From Phoronis australis (lineage: Eukaryota > Phoronida > Phoronidae): a stretch of DNA of 63,752 nucleotides. A program made the position numbers and the translations under genes. The stretch spans positions 14,310 through 78,061 of the forward strand of contig NMRA01000969.1 of the NCBI GenBank assembly GCA_002633005.1, given 5' to 3'. Under the pieces are notes generated by a model. That model was not told the DNA's origin. It made no database searches and saw nothing but the letters and a program-made list of their open reading frames with translations. Positions within the stretch are counted from its first letter, which is position 1. The number at the start of each line of letters is the position of its first letter. Shown here piece by piece: positions 59,600 to 63,752 of this stretch.

Positions 59600-61860
59600 T
59601 GGTCTAACCTTCATAGAGAAGATCGGGTATGATTGATAAAAACATTGAAAAAGAGGACCTAGTAGGGAACCTTGTGTAATGCCAATCGTGACTGGCGCCC
59701 AATCGAAAGAAGTGTTTTGGACTTAGACGCGCTGTTTCCTTTGTGAGAAATAGTCTGACGTTAATTGTATTGAGGATGAGTCTAGGCTGTAGGCTTTCAA
59801 TTTTGCCAAAGTGAGGTTATGAGTCGGACAATCAAAAGCTTTACTAAGGTCAAGACAGATGAGGCCTACACAGTGGTTGTGTCAAGCTGTGATCTCCAGT
59901 CTTCCAACAAGTTTGATAAGTGTGAAGTGGCATCCATGGCGTTTTCTGTAGGCTGAGAGATATTTTGAAAGAATTTTGTCAAAGTGTATTTCGACTTGAT
60001 TGAAAATATTGCATTCAAAGATTTTTAAAATGCTAGACAGGACTGGTCTGTATAATTTTGTTTTGTCTGTCTCACACCCTTTCTTGAAAAGGGGCGTTAT
60101 TTCTCCTTCTTCAAAACATTTTGGAATTGCTTTTTTCATTAAAGGATATTTGACGACGGTTGCAGCTTCCTTGTATGTTTTGTCTCCAGGGAATTAGGTC
60201 AGAAACGGGGGCTTTGTTTGGATTAATGTTTTGAAGAATTTTTAGTATAGCTGATTCATCTGTGTGATGGAAACTGAAATTGTTTGTGAATGTTGGATGC
60301 TGTTCTCGGATCCTTTTGCAGCTAGAATGCGTGTTAAAGAGGTCCTCAACTGTGTGAGAGCATTTTGGAATCAAGTCTTCCACAATGGTGGAGAAATATG
60401 AGTTGACGGTGTTTGCAATTTCGACTGGTTTTTGATAAATATGTTGTTTTCCTTGAGGATAGAAATAGAGGAGCCCTGTGATTATTTGGCAAGAAAGCTT
60501 TGCCAGTTTTCCAAAAATTTTTTGGGTCGCAACAATATTGACTGTTTCTGGGTGAAATAGTTTTTTAATTCTTGGTGATGTAGTGAAACAACTCTGTTCC
60601 GTAGGCTTGAGTATTTTTCCCAATTTTGTGGAGTTTTGGAACTTCTGTATCTTTTCAGCAATTTTTCACGTTTAGATATTTCTTTTCTAATTGTTGGCGT
60701 AATGTAAGGTAAGGTGTTAGACTTTCTACTGAGAAGTTTAGCAGGAGCATGGTCGGCTAAAATAGACTTATATAACTCTGACCAAGCCCAGTAAATATCA
60801 TCTACGCCATCGAAAACATAGCATACATCAAACAGAACAGTACTGATATCATTTGAGAAATACTTACCATTAAACTGAGAGTTAAGAAACGTTTGGGTGG
60901 AGTTCTAGGTGGACGAGATTTTTGGGATGTGACAATTAACTTGTGGTCATTGATACCAATTGAAATGGAAGTAGTCAAATCGTACATATGTGGGTTGTTG
61001 GTTAATATAACATCAATAAAAATGGATGTATTCGAGGTTACCCTCGAGGCAGCTTTTACCATACACTGTAAACCATAAGTGTCACTCAGTAGTTTTTGAA
61101 GTCACCAGTATCAGCTGAGGTGTCAGAGAGAAAGTTACAATTCATGTTGCCCATTACAATGATTTCTTGAGAAATGTTGACAGCAGCTTCTGTAATCGTC
61201 CCAAGATGGTGGAAAAATCTTGAGTTTTCATGTTTGGCAGTTTGTACGCGGTGAGTACCATGCAAGGTTGAGATTTGAGATGAAATTCAGTGGCAAGGCA
61301 TTCAATACTTTCATTTTCAAATTCCTTCCGTTTGTAGGATTTCAATTTGGACGCAATGTAAATTGCGCCGCCGCCTCCGTTTCTTGTCCGATCACGTCTG
61401 AATAACTTAAAGTTTGGACATTGAAGTCGTGAAATGCATACGGTTCCATCTAGTTCAGAGAGAAAATGTGAAATGGCTTGTCTAGGAGAATGGTGTGGAT
61501 TTCCGAGATCTTGCCGTGCAGACTGTTTATGTTCAGATGGCCCAGATTGATATAGTAGTTATTTGACTTGAAACTGTTGAGCTCAGCATAGGGATTTCCA
61601 CTTGATGAGTCGTTCATATCTACCATGGAGTCATTCGGACAAGGTAAACCGCTGACACTAAAGAACGAGTCGCTAAAATGATTCAGCATGTATTTGTCAC
61701 AAAACCAGTCAGAGTTACTATTTGCAAGTGCAGCGTACTGCGTGGTGCTGATGTTTATGCACTTGGCGAGAGTACATGAGTCACAACCATCACAGAAAAG
61801 TCCATTTTGATTCGATTTAACAGGTTTTTCACATTGGCCACAGGGATATTTAATAGCAGG
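59600..61860 (-). pseudogene. CR1-like LINE: PHD-like motif, endonuclease, start of reverse transcriptase; broken
   Basis: Reading the minus strand: a cysteine motif YPCGQCEKPVKSNQNGLFCD plus GCDSC at about 61760-61852, as in PHD-like N-termini of CR1-group proteins. Then HLNINSLHGKISEIHTILL near 61500, VMGNMNCNFLSD near 61150 (the GD-N motif of the endonuclease, here GNMN), NINPNKAP at about 60200, SAYRKRHGCHFTLIKL near 59900, and LICLDLSKAFD near 59850. The family transposes by target-primed reverse transcription. Stops and shifts separate the pieces, and the copy ends before the catalytic FADD/YADD box, so it is inactive. Confidence 0.85.
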
Positions 61861-62202
61861 ACCAGGATTACTATGAATACCACTGCTCAGAATGAGTATG
61901 ATTAGGGCATACTGAAGAAAAGCATTCGTGGTTTCCGTTGCGTTTGACCGCCATTTTTCTGTTGTCTGTGACTTCGTCGGTTGGTCACTCTTGAAATGTG
62001 GCGACTGTTGTCAAACCTATATTTTGTTCAGTGAAGTCCTTGTTATAATTTAAGCTTTTGCCGAAGCGCATAGCAATGGTTAGTCATTTAGTACAGCATA
62101 TAGCTCATTTTTTAACTCTAGGGTGACACATTTGTTGGAACTGGAAACCGGAAACTGTTACCAGTTGAGGTATAGAGTACACAACACAAACTCACTAGGC
62201 GT

Positions 62203-62306
62203 GCGTTCAATAACGCTAGAACCTAACCTAGGACCTGTCAAAAATCTAGCCAAACTCACGTGTTCTCACTTTTGCTTTTTAGCGAGGTCCTAGAGTTACT
62301 GAATGG
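62203..62306. mobile_element. MITE, copy 2
   Basis: About 104 bp with ends GCGTTCAATAACGCTAGAAC and, in reverse, CCATTCAGTAACTCTAGGAC. It matches the MITE at 32624-32771, but in the opposite orientation and with a shorter middle. Confidence 0.7.
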
Positions 62307-62329
62307 GAGGCAGGTCTCAAGAAAATCAA

Positions 62330-62765
62330 GAATCTTTATTTAACGTCATTCAAAGAACAGATTAACATTAGCCCGCTGAGCCATTTCTATGACATTAAAT
62401 TTAACAGAAACATGAAGAAAATGGAGCTTGCTCTAAAGGTGGAGAATAACACAGATATATAATTGTAAGTAAAAGTTAAGTTGTCGTAATCGCTAAATTA
62501 TAGACTAGAGTCTGAGCATAAAATATAATAGGTACATGTATAAATGTTATAAATTTTATCTAGATAAATCATAAAGAAACGATGGTATACACTAATTACA
62601 GCATAACCTGGAGTGTTTACAAAGACAACAGCTACATTCGGCACCGGTCCAAGGCCAGATCAGTCCACGGAAAATAGTGAAAGACTGTAGTGCGCAACAC
62701 ATTCGGCAGACTTTTCCAGACCCGAGCAGCCTTGAAGCGAAAAGATTTTTAACCATATTTGACAA
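62330..62765 (-). pseudogene. CR1-like LINE 3' end
   Basis: On the minus strand 62640-62765 reads SFRFKAARVWKSLPNVLRTT, the typical C-terminal end of a CR1-type reverse transcriptase protein, followed by an AT-rich 3' region with AATAAAG near 62335. It is a 3' end lying upstream (in minus sense) of the separate 5' portion at 59600-61860, so the two are different insertions or a rearranged one. Confidence 0.65.
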
Positions 62766-62914
62766 ATTTGACTTGAGGAATATCTAATCCACAGGCGTCC
62801 TCAGCTTCTGATCACCCCCAATACACTACATATAATACTACAAGGTATGACACTTCGGACTAGAAATTCCATGGGTGCTTCACTTTAGCCATCCATAGCA
62901 AACACAAAACCAGG

Positions 62915-63752
62915 GCTCGACATAACGAGCTGCAGGTCGCATTTGCGACCTGAAATTTGGAAATGCGAGCTGAGATTTTTGTCAGCTTGTATCAAGTCGC
63001 TAAATGCGACCTGGAATTTCCAACGTATGCGAGCGGAGTTTTTACACTTCTCGGCAGAAACCTGGCAAATATAAAGCAACTCTTGTTAATCCGACCGTTA
63101 TTTGGTCGTTGCCAAATCGAAGTTCAAAAGAACGCCAACCAAGAACAGCCCTCCCGATGACTTGTACATGTAAGCAAGTCGCGTGAACATGGGATATGCA
63201 GAATCGATCTTTGACGCGTTTCATTGGCCAGCACTTTCGACCGCTTATGCAAGTTTTCGGATTCGGGCCGGAAAGTTTTGGGCCACTGCATAACACGTGA
63301 TAAAATGTCACAAAACGGCGGTGTTTCTACTAATTCTTAAGCGATAAACTTATCAAACTTTGTGGTGGATAAATATGTTTATTTTTTGCGTAAGATGTCC
63401 TTATTACATGTACCAAATATCCACGACAACATCCCCGATATTACCGGCACTGCGGCACTGATCGGTCCCGTTGTTAGCGCGCAAGAGGTCCCGGCAGACA
63501 ATCGTGACTTAGAGATGTGCTCTCGTTTTTTATTGCATATGACAGCCAAAGTGAAAATGACAACCCTATTAATCGCCAAACAACTGCTACGTCTTTACTC
63601 TCAGTTACTAAGAAATTATTTAACCCCTTTACTTGTTCCTGGGGCTACGTGCGCGAAATATGATTTGACTTTCACACGTTGCTGCCAGCGTAAATAATGG
63701 GCTCACCCATAAGCCCCCCAATTTGGCGAATTGGGCAAAAAGGTTCGCCTCA
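62915..63752 (+). mobile_element. Element A, partial copy reaching the right edge
   Basis: Aligns with 27690-28250 and 31860-32560: GACCTGAAATTTGGAAATGC, TGGTCGTTGCCAAATC, CGTGAACATGGGATA, TTTCATTGGCCAG, CACTGCGGCACTG and TTTTTTATTGCATATGACAG blocks occur in the same order. The frames 63362-63697 and others are not conserved in sister copies. Confidence 0.75.

Noticed and set aside
56331-63752. Search for the start-codon exon of the transporter
   Set aside because: No minus-strand segment with a Met start, an NPLE-type motif and a suitable donor could be supported; it may be short, diverged or outside the window.

Overview
This is a piece of a metazoan nuclear genome, most likely a marine invertebrate. 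It is AT-rich, has spliced exons with GT-AG borders, many minisatellites, several DNA transposon and LINE families, and one assembly gap of 468 N (14255-14722). I cannot name the species. There is no prokaryotic or viral gene organisation here.

The only host gene I can support is one large minus-strand gene for an ABCC4/MRP4-like ABC exporter. It runs from at least 56330 down to 5988 and continues past the left edge. Six constitutive exons, called C1-C6 here (56220-56330, 54517-54634, 53242-53457, 52031-52120, 51033-51196, 49730-49855), encode the start of the first membrane domain in order and in frame. After C6 the transcript does not meet one exon for TM5-TM6. It meets at least seven alternative versions of it, V1-V7: 37542-37791, 35360-35612, 26776-27028, 24364-24613, 20379-20628, 14151 into the gap, and 5988-6237. 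All complete copies are 250 or 253 bp. All enter after two codon bases and leave at a codon boundary, so exactly one copy can be used per mRNA. All seven have a GTT donor, while the six constitutive exons have GTA or GTG. This is a candidate mutually exclusive exon cassette that swaps the TM5-TM6 hairpin of the pore, and it is the main discovery of the window. The nucleotide-binding domains are not in the window and must lie to the left.

The introns are full of mobile DNA. From left to right: a 35-bp minisatellite (1-600); a 1.1-kb dispersed repeat (840-1970, second copy 58100-59170); an element made of roughly 440-bp units (2030-3725; a copy with terminal inverted repeats at 21212-22272); a TIR element 'A' (complete at 30655-33801; pieces at 3725-4605, 27690-30290 and 62915 to the right edge); a pogo-like element inserted at TA inside one A copy (28335-29721); and a 'GCGCCC' element (15351-16479 and 39369-45102). 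The second GCGCCC copy is interrupted by a 4.25-kb transposon (39546-43800) with a GCT target duplication. That transposon carries a decayed gene with a FEN1/XPG-like nuclease region and a cysteine-rich tail. LINE remnants lie at 57170-57560 (L1-like) and at 59600-61860 and 62330-62765 (CR1-like).

The V2 and V3 exons are the product of a segmental duplication that also copied about 1 kb of intron (26690-27700 and 35292-36985), which shows how the cassette grew. V1 resembles V4, V6 resembles V7, and V5 stands apart.
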